A stretch of 64,000 nt of DNA from Bradyrhizobium sp. C9 (GTDB taxonomy: Bacteria; Pseudomonadota; Alphaproteobacteria; Rhizobiales; Xanthobacteraceae), in assembly GCF_002532045.1 (NCBI RefSeq), contig NZ_NWTG01000028.1:17849-81848 (forward strand), in the 5' to 3' direction. Both the position numbers and the translations under genes were made by a program. Positions 17,567-25,536 of the stretch are shown here, in pieces; the first letter of the stretch is position 1; each line of letters opens with the position of its first letter. Under the pieces are notes generated by a model. It worked only from the letters and a program-made list of their open reading frames with translations. It had not been told where the DNA came from and did not search any database.

Positions 17567-18382
17567 CTAAACCTCCATCACTGCCGTGACCGGCACATGA
17601 TCCGACGGCCGCTCCCAGCTGCGGGCGTCGCGGGTGATCTTGAAATCGCTGACGTGATTCTTCAGCGCGCGCGAGACCCAGATGTGATCGAGCCTGCGGC
17701 CGCGGTCGCCGACAGTCCAGTCCGCGGCGCGATAGCTCCACCAGGTGTAGACCTTTTCCGACATCGGGATCCGCTCGCGCGCGACGTCGAACCACTCGCC
17801 ATGCGCTTGCGCTGCGAGCAGCTTCTCGGTTTCGACCGGCGTATGCGAAACCACCTTCAACAGCTGCTTGTGCGACCACACGTCGTGCTCATGCGGCGCG
17901 ACGTTGAGGTCGCCGACCAGGATGTGACGGTCGTCGCCGCGCGGATGCAGCGGCTCGCACGCCTTCATCTCGTCGAGGAATTGCAGCTTGTGCTCGAACT
18001 TCGGATTGAGCGCGGGATCGGGAATGTCGCCGCCGGCCGGCACGTAGAAATTATGCAGCACGAGCGGCTTTGAAAGCTGCGCCTTCTCGCCGAAGGAAAC
18101 TGAAATGTGCCGCGAGTCGATCTTGTCGCAGAACGTTCGGATATCGGTGGTCTCGAACGGCAGGCGCGAGACGATGGCGACGCCGTGATAGCCCTTCTGC
18201 CCGTTCAGCGCGACGTGCTCGTAGCCGAGCCGCTTGAAGCGCTTCAGCGGAAACGCATCGTCGATGCATTTGGTCTCCTGCAGGCACAGCACGTCCGGCC
18301 GCGCGCTCTTCAGGAATTTTGCGACGATGTCGATGCGCAGGCGCACCGAATTGATGTTCCAGGTGGTGACGGAGAACCGCAT
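17567..18382 (-). CDS. xthA: Exodeoxyribonuclease III
   Basis: AP endonuclease and 3'-5' exonuclease of base-excision repair. The 271-residue protein has all endonuclease/exonuclease/phosphatase motifs: TWNINSVRLR at residue 7, LQETK with the metal-binding Glu, VGDLNVAPHEHDVW and the terminal PSDHVPVTAVMEV with the catalytic Asp-His. It is the last gene of a minus-strand run aminotransferase - ftsK - lolA-like - xthA. Confidence 0.94.
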   Translation of the reverse strand: MRFSVTTWNINSVRLRIDIVAKFLKSARPDVLCLQETKCIDDAFPLKRFKRLGYEHVALNGQKGYHGVAIVSRLPFETTDIRTFCDKIDSRHISVSFGEKAQLSKPLVLHNFYVPAGGDIPDPALNPKFEHKLQFLDEMKACEPLHPRGDDRHILVGDLNVAPHEHDVWSHKQLLKVVSHTPVETEKLLAAQAHGEWFDVARERIPMSEKVYTWWSYRAADWTVGDRGRRLDHIWVSRALKNHVSDFKITRDARSWERPSDHVPVTAVMEV

Positions 18383-18453
18383 GAGAGGTGCGTCTTAGCA
18401 CGGTTCGCGGTGCGCGTTAGCGCTTTGTCCACAAGCAAGCGCCTGCGAGATGG

Positions 18454-19278
18454 CTAGCCCGGCGATGAGCCCGGATAGGTCGTGAAGTCGATCTTGAACA
18501 GCCCCGGATCGGGCTTCTGCGTCGCGTCGAGATTGTAGACCGCAACGGTGGTGTCGTAGCCCTGCGGATCGGTGACGGTCCACTGCTTGAGCTTGCCGTC
18601 CTTGGCGCCGATCATCAGCAGGAAGCGGCTGGTGCCGACCAGCGCCTGCTTCTCCTCGATCGTGATGCTGACGAACACGTCGTCGGCAGTGACGCTGACG
18701 ACGTTGGTGTCCTTCATCAGGTCGATGCGGTCCGACAGCAGATACCGCAGCGGGGTCTGCGACAGCGGATAGATGTCCTGGGTCGCGAGCCTGCGGTCGC
18801 GTACCGCGACCGACGAGCCGTCTGCGATCACTTCGATGGTGCTCGGATTGTCATATTCGAAGCGCAGCTTGCCGGGCTTCTGGATGTAGAAATCGCCCTT
18901 GGTCTTGGTGCCGTCAGGACCGACCTGGACGAAATTCCCGACCAGCGTCTGCAGCGACGACAGGTAGGCTGAGATCTTGGCGGCCTGCGCCTTCTGGTTG
19001 GCGTCGAAGGTCTGGAAGATGTTGGCGGGCACGTTGCGGCGCGGATCGGGAATCACCGGGTCCGGCGGTGCCTGGGTGGCGCCGGTGGTGGCCGGGCCCT
19101 TGTCCGCATTGCTCTGCGCGCCGGCGTCCTTGGCCTTCGGCGCAGCCTTCGGTCCGGCGTTGGCCACGGGTTTCGGCGTTGCCGGCGCGTTTTGCGCAGT
19201 CGCGCCGCCAGCGATCGCGGCGGTGACGAGAAGAGCCAGCGCAGTGCGCGTGCCGCGGTCAATGAGATGTTTTGCCAT
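18454..19278 (-). CDS. LolA-like outer-membrane lipoprotein carrier protein
   Basis: Periplasmic protein of the LolA family, which shuttles lipoproteins to the outer membrane. The chosen start gives 274 residues with a Sec signal peptide (TALALLVTAAIAGGATAQ). A long Ala/Pro/Lys-rich linker follows to about residue 80. The LolA fold contains YLSSLQTLVGNFVQVGPDGTKTKGDF and KPGKLRFEYDNPSTIEVIADG. The rich linker is longer than in E. coli LolA. It lies directly downstream of ftsK, a conserved pairing in proteobacteria. Confidence 0.87.
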   Translation of the reverse strand: MAKHLIDRGTRTALALLVTAAIAGGATAQNAPATPKPVANAGPKAAPKAKDAGAQSNADKGPATTGATQAPPDPVIPDPRRNVPANIFQTFDANQKAQAAKISAYLSSLQTLVGNFVQVGPDGTKTKGDFYIQKPGKLRFEYDNPSTIEVIADGSSVAVRDRRLATQDIYPLSQTPLRYLLSDRIDLMKDTNVVSVTADDVFVSITIEEKQALVGTSRFLLMIGAKDGKLKQWTVTDPQGYDTTVAVYNLDATQKPDPGLFKIDFTTYPGSSPG

Positions 19279-19378
19279 TAGATATGTCAGGTCTCTGTTC
19301 GACGCTCGTCCCGCTTCGTCGGATTTTATCCCGCCTCTTCCGAGGGAGATATGGTTTTTCCGTGATGATCGCCCCCGA

Positions 19379-21856
19379 TCAGAACTGGCCTTCTTCCTCC
19401 CCGACCAGGATTTCGCGCTTTCCGGCGTGATTCGCAGGGCCGACAATGCCCTCAAGTTCCATCCGCTCCATCAGCGAGGCGGCGCGGTTGTAGCCGATCT
19501 GCAGCCGGCGCTGGATGTAGGAGGTCGACGCCTTGCGGTCGCGCTTGACGATCGCAACGGCCTGCGTGAACAGATCGCCACCGCCGTCGCCACCCATGCC
19601 GGTGGCATCGAACACGGCGCCGTCCTCGTCGGTCGGCTCTTCCGCGGTGACGGCTTCGAGGTATTCCGGGGCGCCTTGCGTCTTCAAATGACGCACCACC
19701 TTCTCGACTTCCTCGTCGGACGCGAACGGGCCATGCACGCGGCTGATGCGGCCGCCGCCCGCCATATAGAGCATGTCACCCTGGCCGAGCAGCTGCTCGG
19801 CGCCCATTTCGCCGAGGATGGTGCGGCTGTCGATCTTCGACGTCACCTGGAAGGCGATGCGGGTCGGGAAGTTGGCCTTGATCGTGCCGGTGATGACGTC
19901 GACCGACGGACGCTGCGTGGCGAGGATCACATGCAGGCCGGCGGCACGCGCCATCTGCGCGAGGCGCTGCACGGCGCCTTCGATGTCCTTGCCGGCGACC
20001 ATCATCAGGTCGGCCATTTCGTCGACGATGATGACGATATAGGGCAGCGGTTCGAGGTCGAGCTTCTCTTCCTCGTAGATCGCCTTGCCGCTCTCCTTGT
20101 CGAAGCCGGTGTGCACGGTGCGCGTCAGCTCTTCGCCCTTGGCCTTGGCTTCGACCAGGCGCGCATTGTAGCCATCGATGTTGCGCACGCCGAGCTTGGC
20201 CATCCGCTTGTAGCGCTCTTCCATCTCGCGCACGGCCCATTTCAGCGCGACCACGGCTTTCTTCGGATCCGTGACGACGGGCGTCAAAAGATGCGGGATG
20301 CCGTCATAGACCGAGAGTTCGAGCATCTTCGGATCGACCATGATCAGGCGGCACTGATCCGGCCGCAGCCGGTAGACCAGGCTCAGGATCATGGTGTTGA
20401 TCGCGACCGATTTGCCGGAGCCGGTGGTGCCGGCGATCAGCATGTGCGGCGTGCGCGCGAGGTCGATGATCACAGGGTCGCCGCCGATCGTCTTGCCGAG
20501 ACACAGCGGCAGCTTCGCAACCGAATCGACGCTTTCCTTGGCGACCAGCAGCTCGCGCAGATAGACCTTCTCGCGATGCGCGTTCGGCAGTTCGATGCCG
20601 ATCGCGTTGCGGCCGGCGACCACGGCAACGCGCGCCGACAGCGCGCTCATCGAGCGGGCGATGTCGTCGGACAATCCGATCACGCGCGACGACTTGATGC
20701 CGGGCGCGGGCTCCAGTTCGTACAGCGTGACCACCGGGCCGGGGTTGGCCTTGACGATCTCGCCACGCACGCCGAAATCCTGCAGCACGCCTTCGAGAGA
20801 GCGCGAGTTGGCTTCGAGTTCGGCCTTGCTCAGCGGCTGGCGATCGCTCGCCTTCGGCGCACTGAGCACGGAGACCGACGGCAGCTCGAACTTGTCGGAG
20901 TTCTTCTTCTTCGGCTTCGGCTCGGCCTTCTTGCGCGGGGCGCGGGCGGCAGGAGCTTCCTCCTCGTCGTCCTCTTCTTCCTCGTCGTCGAAAGACTCGG
21001 TCTCGTCTTCGTCCTCGTCATGGTCGTCAGCGGCGGGCGCGATCGAGGGCGCCGAGCGGCCGCCGCCGATATTGGGCTCCTGGCGCTCGAACGCAGCGCT
21101 GCGGCCCTGCGCACCGCTCGACACCAGCGATTTATAGGCGGTACCGAACAGCCAGCCGAGCCGGGCTTTCGCGCTCATCAGTGCATGGAACAGCCAGCCC
21201 AGCGAGACCGAACTGCGGTCATTGTCTTCGTCTTCGACGAACGGCTCGTCGTCGTCAGAGATCGGCGTCAGCTCTTCGTCCTGCTCCTTGGCGCCCCAGC
21301 CGCAGGCGAACAGGAAGGTCGCGGCCATCGCGACAAACAGGATCAGGCCGAGCACGACGCGATAGAGGAAGCCGGGCGGCCCGAACACGACGGCTGGCGC
21401 GCGCAGCAGCGCGTCGCCGACCACGCCGCCGAGCCCGGTCGGCAGCGGCCAGGACGTATTGTGCGGCCAGCAGCTGGCGAAGCCCGCCGCGATCACCGTG
21501 CACAGGATCCAGCAGCCGAGCCGCAGCGCCTCGCGGTCGAACGGACGATGCGTCAGCATCCGCCAGCCCCACACCGCCACCGGCAGCAGCAGCATGATGG
21601 CGCCGAGGCCGAGAATCTGCATCAAGAGGTCGGCGCCGATCGCGCCGGGATAGCCGAGCACGTTGCGGATCGCGCGCGAGGTGGCGTGACTGAGCGACGG
21701 ATCCTGCACCGACCAGGTCATCAGCGCCGCGGTGACGGCGCCCGACAGCGCGATCAGGCCGAGCCCGGTGAGTTCGCGCAACCGTCGCGCCAGCGCCTCG
21801 CGCAGCGAGAGCGGCAGATGGCCGACCAGGGGGATGACACGTTCGATCGCTGGCAT
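19379..21856 (-). CDS. ftsK: DNA translocase FtsK
   Basis: Septum-located ATPase that pumps chromosomal DNA during division and activates dif recombination. From the ATG at 21856 it has 825 residues: about four N-terminal membrane helices, then an acidic/lysine-rich linker with a run of Asp/Glu. The RecA-like motor has Walker A GTTGSGKSVAIN and Walker B YIVIIVDEMADLMM, and ILATQRPSVDVITG follows. The C-terminal gamma winged helix (SYIQRRLQIGYNRAASLMERME) reads KOPS. The linker is short compared with E. coli FtsK. Confidence 0.96.
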   Translation of the reverse strand: MPAIERVIPLVGHLPLSLREALARRLRELTGLGLIALSGAVTAALMTWSVQDPSLSHATSRAIRNVLGYPGAIGADLLMQILGLGAIMLLLPVAVWGWRMLTHRPFDREALRLGCWILCTVIAAGFASCWPHNTSWPLPTGLGGVVGDALLRAPAVVFGPPGFLYRVVLGLILFVAMAATFLFACGWGAKEQDEELTPISDDDEPFVEDEDNDRSSVSLGWLFHALMSAKARLGWLFGTAYKSLVSSGAQGRSAAFERQEPNIGGGRSAPSIAPAADDHDEDEDETESFDDEEEEDDEEEAPAARAPRKKAEPKPKKKNSDKFELPSVSVLSAPKASDRQPLSKAELEANSRSLEGVLQDFGVRGEIVKANPGPVVTLYELEPAPGIKSSRVIGLSDDIARSMSALSARVAVVAGRNAIGIELPNAHREKVYLRELLVAKESVDSVAKLPLCLGKTIGGDPVIIDLARTPHMLIAGTTGSGKSVAINTMILSLVYRLRPDQCRLIMVDPKMLELSVYDGIPHLLTPVVTDPKKAVVALKWAVREMEERYKRMAKLGVRNIDGYNARLVEAKAKGEELTRTVHTGFDKESGKAIYEEEKLDLEPLPYIVIIVDEMADLMMVAGKDIEGAVQRLAQMARAAGLHVILATQRPSVDVITGTIKANFPTRIAFQVTSKIDSRTILGEMGAEQLLGQGDMLYMAGGGRISRVHGPFASDEEVEKVVRHLKTQGAPEYLEAVTAEEPTDEDGAVFDATGMGGDGGGDLFTQAVAIVKRDRKASTSYIQRRLQIGYNRAASLMERMELEGIVGPANHAGKREILVGEEEGQF

Positions 21857-21878
21857 ACTCAATCTTCGCGCTTCGCGA

Positions 21879-23105
21879 TTAACCCAGGGTTTCGACCAGG
21901 CGATGCATCGCCTCGGCCGTTGATTCACTGTCGGAGACCAGCGCAAGGCGGATATAGCCCGCGCCCGGATTGGAACCGTCGCTCTGCTCGCGCGCCAGAT
22001 AGCTGCCGGGAATCACGCGAACGCCGGCGTCGCGATAGAGCCTGACGGTTACCGCCTCGTCGCTGCCGCGATCGGAGACGTCGAGCCAGACGCAGAAGCC
22101 GCCGGCGGGACGCTTGTAGCCGTAGCGGCTGCCGAGGATCTGGTCGGCAAGATCGAATTTGATGCGATAGAGCCTGCGGTTCTCCTCGACATGCGCCTCG
22201 TCGCCATAGGCGGCGACCGCGACATGCTGCAGCGGCACCGGCACCTGCGGTGCGGCGACATTGCGCAGCTCGAGGAATGCGGCGAGAAACTTGCGGTCGC
22301 CGGCGGCGAAGCCGACCCGCATGCCCGGCAGGTTCGAGCGCTTCGACAACGACTGGAACGCAACGACATTTCTGAAGTCGGGCCCGGCGCATTCCAGCAT
22401 GCTGCCCGGCGCCTCGCGGGTGTAGATCTCCGAGTAGCACTCGTCGGACAGGATCATGAAGCCGAAGCGGTCGGCGAGCTCTTTCAGCCGCGCGAAATAG
22501 GCGCGCGAGGCGACCGAGCCTTGCGGATTGGCCGGCGAGGCGATGAAGAACGCGACGGTGCGGGCCCATGTCGCCTCGTCGATCGCATCGAGGTCGGGCA
22601 GGAAACCGTTGGCGAGCGTGGTCGGCAGATGGATCTGCTCGCAGCCGGCCGCGCGGGCGCCGGCGCCATAGGCCGGATAAAACGGATTCGGCATCAGGAT
22701 CGCCGGCCGCCCCTTGCGCGGGGCAACGTGGCGCGCGGCCGTGATCGCCGCAAAGAACAGCCCCTCGCGGCTGCCGTTCAGCACCAACACCTCACTCTCC
22801 GGATCGACCGGGCGCGGCAATTGGAACCGGCTCGATAGCCAGGTCGCGACCGCACGGCGGAACGGCTCGATGCCCTTGGCCATCGGGTAGCGGCCGAACT
22901 CTGCGGTGTGCTTCGCCAGCACCGGCCCGACGAAGTCGGGCACCGGATGCTGCGGCTCGCCGACCGACAGTGTAATCAAGGGCTTAGCTGGCTGGTACGG
23001 CGCCAGCAGTTCAGTGGTTCGCACGAATGGGGAGCGCTCGGCCTGGCCGGCGGATGTGGCATCGGCGGCGCCCTGCGCCACGCCGGATGAGGCGGTCATT
23101 GCCAT
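21879..23105 (-). CDS. Class I/II aminotransferase (PLP-dependent)
   Basis: Fold-type I aminotransferase of 408 residues. Substrate is not settled by sequence; succinyldiaminopimelate or another amino acid are possible. Visible blocks are LSVGEPQHPVPDFV, VLNGSREGLFFAAI, PNPFYPAYGAGARAAG, FIASPANPQGS and ILSDECYSEIY. The PLP lysine is in SLSKRSNLPGMRVGF. It ends 22 nt before ftsK on the same strand. An alternative ATG is present two codons in. Confidence 0.88.
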   Translation of the reverse strand: MAMTASSGVAQGAADATSAGQAERSPFVRTTELLAPYQPAKPLITLSVGEPQHPVPDFVGPVLAKHTAEFGRYPMAKGIEPFRRAVATWLSSRFQLPRPVDPESEVLVLNGSREGLFFAAITAARHVAPRKGRPAILMPNPFYPAYGAGARAAGCEQIHLPTTLANGFLPDLDAIDEATWARTVAFFIASPANPQGSVASRAYFARLKELADRFGFMILSDECYSEIYTREAPGSMLECAGPDFRNVVAFQSLSKRSNLPGMRVGFAAGDRKFLAAFLELRNVAAPQVPVPLQHVAVAAYGDEAHVEENRRLYRIKFDLADQILGSRYGYKRPAGGFCVWLDVSDRGSDEAVTVRLYRDAGVRVIPGSYLAREQSDGSNPGAGYIRLALVSDSESTAEAMHRLVETLG

Positions 23106-23267
23106 GGTTGAAAAGCCAGCACTTTCACTGCGGTCGGAGGGGTGGGGGAGCCGACCGTAAACCGATCAAATCACCATAGATAGGGCGAGGTTAAGACGCG
23201 ATTAACCATCGGCGGCGCGACACGTTCGGCCGGCGCGTGATATCAGCGCTCCCCTCAGAAAGCCGCT

Positions 23268-23297
23268 TCAAAATTGCTCCGATCAAAATTGCTCCGA
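23268..23297. repeat. Perfect 15-bp tandem duplication before the NUDIX gene
   Basis: TCAAAATTGCTCCGA occurs twice head to tail (23268-23282 and 23283-23297), ending 3 nt before the chosen ATG. It replaces the region where a Shine-Dalgarno would be expected. Confidence 0.85.
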
Positions 23298-23300
23298 GCC

Positions 23301-23774
23301 ATGATTCACCGCCGCGCCGTCAGGGCGCTCATCATCACGGGCGAGCGCGACGTCCTGTTGATGCGGATTCGCCCGCCGCACGGTGGCGACTGTTTCTGGA
23401 TCGCGCCGGGCGGCGGCATCGAGGACGATGAGACGCCGGAAGCGGCGTTGCAGCGGGAGTTGGCCGAGGAATTGGGGCTGGTCGATTTCGCGCCCGGTCC
23501 CGCCGTCTGGCGGCGTCATCACATCTTCGACTGGGGCGGCCGGCGAATCTCCCAGAAGGAAGAATACCGGATCGTTCGTGCGGATCGGTTCGACCCTGTG
23601 ATGGCCGACGAGGCCGAGGCGAAGGTGCTCGATTGCTTTCGGTGGTGGCCGATCGTCGATCTATCCGGTGCGGTCGAGCGCCTTACGCCGCTGTCGCTGG
23701 CCAGTATCCTCGAAAGCTGTTTGCGCGACGGCGCGCCGCGCGAACTGCCGGACGAGGAAGTCCTGATCGACTGA
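23301..23774 (+). CDS. NUDIX hydrolase
   Basis: Hydrolyses a nucleoside diphosphate linked to another moiety; the substrate is unknown. The 157-residue protein has a perfect Nudix box, GGIEDDETPEAALQ followed by RELAEELGL, matching Gx5Ex7REUxEExGU. The frame opens upstream at 23274, but that start lies inside a tandem duplication. The ATG at 23301 is preferred because it begins MIHRRAVRALIITGE, the first strand of the fold. Confidence 0.9.
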   Translation: MIHRRAVRALIITGERDVLLMRIRPPHGGDCFWIAPGGGIEDDETPEAALQRELAEELGLVDFAPGPAVWRRHHIFDWGGRRISQKEEYRIVRADRFDPVMADEAEAKVLDCFRWWPIVDLSGAVERLTPLSLASILESCLRDGAPRELPDEEVLID

Positions 23775-23917
23775 CAGTGTTTGCCGACGCTGTCACGCAT
23801 TCGAGCGATCCGCTTTACCCGCCATTAAGGCCAGCGTGCGCGTCACGAATTCCTTCAGCAATTCGCAACACAGCACGATCGAATGATCCTGCGTATTGCG
23901 AGGATCTGCAGACGGAC

Positions 23918-24691
23918 ATGGCCATCAGGATCGAGACACGCGGCGATGTTCTGCGCCGCACCGGCAAGGTGATGGTGATTGCCGCCGGCATGACCGCGGT
24001 GATGTCCTTCACCATCGGCATGCTGGTGTTCGGCCGCGATCTGGCCGCGCCGATCACGGTCGGCCAGATGCAGCTGTTCGGGCTCACCGCCGGCGTGTTC
24101 ATCTCGATCGCGCTCAGCGGCGCGATGTCCTATCGCGCCGGCCTGTTGATGCTGGAGCTCGCGCATACCCGGCGCGAGCTGGCCCAGATCTCGCAGACCG
24201 ATCAGCTGACAGGGCTGTTGAACCGCCGCGGCTTCGACACCGAGGCCGCCGCCGCGCTCGACCAGGCGCAGGCGGATGGCGCGTCGGTTGCGGTCCTGAT
24301 GTGCGACATCGACCATTTCAAGTCGATCAACGACCGCTACGGACACGAGATCGGCGACAAGGTGCTGGTCGAAATCGCCGACGTGCTGCGCCAGTTCGCG
24401 AGCCGGCACGGCGCGCTGGTTGCCCGCTACGGCGGCGAGGAATTTGCAGCCGTCGTGACCGGCCTGAACCACGAGCAGGTCGCGCACGGCGCCGAGGAAA
24501 TCCGCCGCGACTGCGCAGGCCGCACCATCCTCGACGGCGTGACCCTTCTGCCGGTGACGATCAGCATCGGCTTCACCGTGAAGGAAACGAGCTTCGATCT
24601 CGGCAGCCTGATGCGAACCGCCGACCAGGGGCTCTACGCCGCCAAGCGGCACGGCCGCGACCGCGTCGAGCACGCGTGCGATGCGGCCTGA
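23918..24691 (+). CDS. Membrane-bound diguanylate cyclase
   Basis: Predicted c-di-GMP synthase of 257 residues with two N-terminal membrane helices at about 17-37 and 51-71. A short helical linker and one GGDEF domain follow. The metal site is in VLMCDIDHFKSINDRYGH, and the active-site GGEEF is at 172-176. No RxxD inhibitory site is seen upstream of it. The start at 23918 is chosen because the open frame before it (to 23633) overlaps the NUDIX gene and looks non-coding. It has no large sensor domain. Confidence 0.87.
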   Translation: MAIRIETRGDVLRRTGKVMVIAAGMTAVMSFTIGMLVFGRDLAAPITVGQMQLFGLTAGVFISIALSGAMSYRAGLLMLELAHTRRELAQISQTDQLTGLLNRRGFDTEAAAALDQAQADGASVAVLMCDIDHFKSINDRYGHEIGDKVLVEIADVLRQFASRHGALVARYGGEEFAAVVTGLNHEQVAHGAEEIRRDCAGRTILDGVTLLPVTISIGFTVKETSFDLGSLMRTADQGLYAAKRHGRDRVEHACDAA

Positions 24692-24716
24692 TCTTGGCGA
24701 GCCTATACGCCGCGCG

Positions 24717-25121
24717 CTACCGTGCCGGCAGCTTGTCGAACGACGGCTTGCCCTCGGGGACATGGTGGAAGGTCTGCTTGTCGCAGGTGTAGATCGTCAT
24801 CTGCGGGGTGAACACACTGGGGTCGTCCAAGGTGCCGACCTTCAGGATCGTGGCGGGCAGGCCGGGCACCTTGGTCACGAGATGGGTGCCGCATTCCGGG
24901 CAGAATTCGCGCGTCACGGCGCGCTCGAGGTCTTTCCGGGTGAACTGCTTGGGTTGGCTGGCGGTGTATTTGAAGCCGGTGGTCGGCATCGCCATGAACA
25001 TGTTCGGTCCGCCACCCGTGATGTACTGGCATTCGCGGCACAGGCACTGCGCCGCCATCATCGGTTCGCCTTCGGCCTCATAGCGCACGTTGCCGCAATA
25101 GCACCTGCCTTGCACCTTCAT
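24717..25121 (-). CDS. GFA family protein (CENP-V/GFA zinc fold)
   Basis: Small zinc-binding protein of the glutathione-dependent formaldehyde-activating family. Most members are not proven to act on S-hydroxymethylglutathione. The 134 residues contain the cysteine sets CYCGNVRYE, CLCRECQ and CPECG that bind two zinc ions. It is the last ordinary chromosomal gene before the accessory block that starts at about 25.2 kb. Confidence 0.88.
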   Translation of the reverse strand: MKVQGRCYCGNVRYEAEGEPMMAAQCLCRECQYITGGGPNMFMAMPTTGFKYTASQPKQFTRKDLERAVTREFCPECGTHLVTKVPGLPATILKVGTLDDPSVFTPQMTIYTCDKQTFHHVPEGKPSFDKLPAR

Positions 25122-25228
25122 GACGTCCTCCCGTCTTTTGCTCGGCCGGATTGTTCCATGGCCGCCGGCTGTTTTGGCAATTCTTTCTCAAGCGGCGAGG
25201 AAAGGAAAGGCTCAAACCGACGGATTTA

Positions 25229-25465
25229 TCAGCGCGGAACCTGGTGAAAGCGCTTGGGCAGCCGGCCCGCAGGCTTCTTCATCGGCTGTGGTGCCCTCTG
25301 CGCCGGGTCGGCGGTCTTCAAGGCCCATTTCAGCCAACCCACCTCCTGCTCCCTCTCGATTAAGGCGCGAGCTACTTCGGTCTGAGTCAGGCCAAGATTT
25401 CGCGCGTAGGAAGCCAGCCATTTCTTGGAATCCCGATGCAAATAAACAGCCACTTGGATGCGCAT
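25229..25465 (-). CDS. Small ribbon-helix-helix-like protein
   Basis: A 78-residue basic protein starting MRIQVAVYLHRDSKKWLASYARN, followed by LGLTQTEVARALIEREQEVG. One beta strand followed by two helices, the second opening LTQTEVARALIE, is the arrangement of ribbon-helix-helix repressors and antitoxins. A GGAG 10 nt upstream fits a ribosome site. The gene is divergent from the nuclease-kinase fusion, and an inverted repeat lies between them. It may regulate the locus. Family assignment is by pattern only. Confidence 0.55.
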   Translation of the reverse strand: MRIQVAVYLHRDSKKWLASYARNLGLTQTEVARALIEREQEVGWLKWALKTADPAQRAPQPMKKPAGRLPKRFHQVPR

Positions 25466-25480
25466 TTTTCTGTGTCTCCA

Positions 25481-25495
25481 GAGTCATCTTGACTC
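25481..25495. promoter_or_regulatory. Candidate operator between the RHH-like gene and the fusion gene
   Basis: GAGTCA-TCT-TGACTC is a perfect 6-bp inverted repeat with a 3-nt centre. It lies 15 nt upstream of the RHH-like start and 41 nt upstream of the divergent fusion gene start. Its place fits autoregulation; binding is not shown. Confidence 0.45.
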
Positions 25496-25536
25496 TTCAA
25501 ATATTGACCGCTCCAAGCGGCTGTGCAAACACTCAA

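Noticed and set aside
18977..22045. Open plus-strand frame of about 1022 codons opposite ftsK
   Set aside because: It lies antisense to lolA-like and ftsK, whose products carry clear family motifs. Its translation is His/Arg/Asp-rich low-complexity sequence typical of the reverse of a GC-rich gene.
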